A DNA stretch of 8,383 bases from JBHELB01 sp041859045 (GTDB taxonomy: Bacteria; Hydrogenedentota; Hydrogenedentia; Hydrogenedentales; SLHB01). Below, one piece after another: positions 7,085 to 8,383 of the stretch. The stretch spans positions 1 through 8,383 of the forward strand of contig JBHELB010000043.1 of assembly GCA_041859045.1 (NCBI GenBank), in the 5' to 3' direction. Below the pieces are notes generated by a model. It did no database searches. It saw only the letters and a list, made by a program, of their open reading frames with translations, and was not told the DNA's origin. Positions within the stretch are counted from its first letter, which is position 1; each line of letters starts with the position of its first letter. The position numbers and the translations under genes were made by a program.

Positions 7085-7313
7085 TTAGGCCATGTGCGCC
7101 GTCACGCGGCTCGCCCGTCGTAGGCGTAGTCCCAGTAACTCAAGTCCGCGTGCGTCGTTTTCGTGATGTTGCCGCCCGGCGTCAGCGAATACGTAAAACT
7201 CTGCTTCACCGTACCGCCGTCCTTGTGCTCGATCTTCGTCAATCGGCTCTGCCCGCCATACGCATACACCGTGGTCATCCCGTTCGGCAGCGACACCACG
7301 GCAGTTTCTTCCG
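7085..7313 (-). pseudogene. RHS/YD-repeat scar B, frameshifted
   Basis: The minus strand reads EETAVVSLPNGMTTVYAYGG, then QSRLTKIEHKDGG, TVKQSFTYSLTPGGNITKT and SYWDYAYDG, a clear run of YD repeats. In the current frame it ends in GRAA and TGA at 7104-7102. One extra base in the G-run at 7116-7114 would restore YDGASRVTAHMA up to a TAA at 7087-7085, the expected RHS continuation. So a single-base deletion is likely. The piece begins right after the stop of the 3-TM gene and has no start of its own. Confidence 0.87.
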
Positions 7314-7649
7314 TTAGGAGCCATTGAGAAGAAAGGAGAAAAAGGAAACCGTTCCAAATAGGATAAAGCAAAGACAACTTATCAATGCGCCAGTTGTCGA
7401 GCGATTTAAATGCAGTTCAACTTTTATAAACTCTCCCTCCAGTCTTGCACCTGACGAAGCAATGAAGACTATGGAGCATACGCCACAGAGAATAAGGATA
7501 AGCGCACTCATGCATTCGGATGCAGGGGCTTCTTTCCAAAAATATATCGACAACAGCAACGTCATCATGCCGACATATAAGGTAAGCATCCCTAATGCGA
7601 ACAGTGTCTTTCTTGCCCAATTCATACCGATTAATTCGCGCACTATCAT
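7314..7649 (-). CDS. Small three-helix membrane protein between RHS scars
   Basis: I do not recognise this 111-aa protein. It has three predicted membrane helices at about residues 15-37, 48-66 and 87-108, with a short polar loop (GARLEGEFIKVELHLNRS) between the second and third. The ATG at 7649-7647 has GAGGAG 8 nt upstream; GTG codons at 7658 and 7652 are in frame but badly placed. It starts 17 nt after the end of scar A and its TAA abuts scar B. Small membrane proteins next to RHS tips are often immunities against membrane-acting toxins, but no toxin is seen here. AT-richer than the scars around it. Confidence 0.66.
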   Translation of the reverse strand: MIVRELIGMNWARKTLFALGMLTLYVGMMTLLLSIYFWKEAPASECMSALILILCGVCSIVFIASSGARLEGEFIKVELHLNRSTTGALISCLCFILFGTVSFFSFLLNGS

Positions 7650-7666
7650 CACAACCACTCCTCATA

Positions 7667-7774
7667 TTACGCGAAACGCTGCTTCACCGTATCGCCGTCC
7701 TTGTGCTCGATTGTGATCAGGCGATTCTGACCGTCATACGAATACACCGTGGTCATGCCGTTCGACAGCGACCA
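7667..7774 (-). pseudogene. RHS/YD-repeat scar A
   Basis: The minus strand reads WSLSNGMTTVYSYDG then QNRLITIEHKDGDTVKQRFA and TAA. It covers the same core segment as the first half of scar B and is about 80-85 % identical to it by eye at DNA level. The match ends just after the codons for VKQ, where this copy runs to a stop and the 3-TM gene begins. An upstream ATG with a good ribosome binding site leads into it in the wrong frame. Confidence 0.86.
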
Positions 7775-7796
7775 GGTGAACCATCGCCTTCAGGAA

Positions 7797-7843
7797 CATC
7801 GTGCTTTCTCCTAAAAAGCGGAATTTCCAAAGGCATCATAGCA
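7797..7843 (-). promoter_or_regulatory. Orphan promoter, ribosome binding site and start codon of a lost gene
   Basis: An extended -10 element, TGC TATGAT (7843-7835), is followed after 22 nt by AGGAG (7812-7808) and an ATG at 7799-7797 that begins MFLKAMVHL. The frame then runs into scar A out of phase and stops after 21 codons. The -35 region is weak. The layout (CGTGCTA, then TTTTAGGAG) resembles the nadC leader. I infer that the start of a large gene, perhaps the original RHS gene, was joined to an internal RHS piece by deletion. Confidence 0.5.
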
Positions 7844-8140
7844 CGGAGCGGCGAATCGGAGAATAGCTTGGCGCAAGAGGCGCTTCTCGCTCGGCTGGAA
7901 TTTCTGGATACGGTGGTTATCCGTATCCACCACGTACACGCCGCCCCAACTATCCACGGCAACTCCGTGGGGGTATCGAAATTGGCCATGGTCGGTTCCG
8001 TAGCTGCCCCACATACAAACGAACGAGCCGCCGGTGGTGAATTTCTGAATGCGGTTGTTTCCAGAGTCGACCACGTAGAGATTCCCCAAAGCATCCAACG
8101 CGGCCTGTCGAATTCGCCGTCTGCAGCCCCCCGCTTCTCC
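7811..8140 (-). pseudogene. NHL-repeat beta-propeller fragment with frameshift
   Basis: The minus strand carries two NHL repeats. The first begins GAADGEFDRP in one frame (8130-8101) and continues in another as LDALGNLYVVDSGNNRIQKF; the second reads GQFRYPHGVAVDSWGGVYVV then DTDNHRIQKF. Compared with the second repeat, about 10 nt are missing after the RP codons at 8101, which breaks the frame. After the second repeat (about 7905) the NHL pattern ends and the frame runs through unrelated sequence to a TAG at 7813-7811. NHL propellers bind proteins, sugars or RNA and are often part of large secreted proteins with YD repeats. Upstream (8141-8280) the frames show nothing I recognise, so this is a remnant. 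Confidence 0.8.
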
Positions 8141-8305
8141 ACCGGGCAAGGGAACAAGCCTATACTTGTCGTAGGCTGCGCAGAGCCCCAGGGCGACGCT
8201 TCGAGTTCGCCCCCTCTCCGGGCGTAGATGCAGCCGCAGCGAAAATACTCAGCGCGCTGCTTGAATATAGTCCTCGACATATGCTATTTTCTTCGTCCGA
8301 TACAT
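8141..8305. other. Region without a recognisable gene
   Basis: An ATG at 8280 on the minus strand opens a frame that joins the first NHL piece, but its first 45 residues look random and there is only a weak purine-rich stretch before it. I see no supported gene here. It contains the upstream flank of the tRNA gene. Confidence 0.4.
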
Positions 8306-8381
8306 TCCGCGATAGCTCAGTCGGTAGAGCGGGTGGCTGTTAACCACTAGGTCGCAGGTTCGAGTCCTGCTCGCGGAGCCA
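8306..8381 (+). tRNA. tRNA-Asn (GTT), CCA encoded
   Basis: The sequence folds into a full cloverleaf. The acceptor stem TCCGCGA pairs with TCGCGGA, the D stem GCTC pairs with GAGC, the anticodon stem GGTGG pairs with CCACT (with one G-T pair) around the loop CTGTTAA, and the T stem GCAGG pairs with CCTGC around TTCGAGT. The anticodon GTT reads Asn codons AAC and AAU. The discriminator base is G and CCA is encoded. It is the only plus-strand gene I support here, on the far side of the accessory zone. Confidence 0.97.
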
Positions 8382-8383
8382 GC

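Noticed and set aside
1..8383. CRISPR array, insertion sequence or prophage genes
   Set aside because: No regularly spaced repeats, transposase, integrase or phage motifs were seen in any frame.

Overview
The window looks like chromosomal DNA of a GC-rich, LPS-making diderm bacterium. The evidence is a set of Lpt (lipopolysaccharide transport) genes, lipoprotein signals and a CCA-encoding tRNA-Asn gene. The phylum cannot be fixed from this sequence. YD-repeat (RHS) and NHL-repeat remnants beside housekeeping genes suggest an environmental bacterium with large surface or toxin proteins, but this is only an impression.

The left half (1-4074) is a compact minus-strand operon read as nadC, birA, coaX, lptC-like, lptA-like, lptB. 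It starts at a probable promoter at about 4102-4132. Neighbouring genes overlap by 4-8 nt or are 1-14 nt apart, and three of them use TTG or GTG starts. The first three genes serve cofactor metabolism: NAD de novo synthesis, biotin attachment and the first step of CoA synthesis. The last three build the periplasmic and ATPase parts of the LPS export machine. lptB runs off the left edge.

The right half (about 4290-8230) is an accessory zone, also oriented to the minus strand. Short GC-rich pieces of an RHS/YD-repeat protein (A 7774-7667, B 7313-7085, C 6493-6317, D about 5102-5030, E 4386-4339) alternate with AT-richer small genes. These are a 3-TM membrane protein, a single-TM protein, a 376-aa lipoprotein and a 162-aa soluble protein. 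Each small gene stops within a few to some tens of bases of the next RHS scar. No full RHS toxin is present. The layout fits a graveyard or bank of displaced RHS tips with orphan partner (immunity-type) genes, but the function of the partners is inference.

Upstream of scar A lie a promoter, ribosome binding site and ATG that now lead out of frame into RHS sequence, and before that a frameshifted NHL beta-propeller fragment. A plus-strand tRNA-Asn(GTT) at 8306-8381 closes the window and may mark the edge of the variable region.
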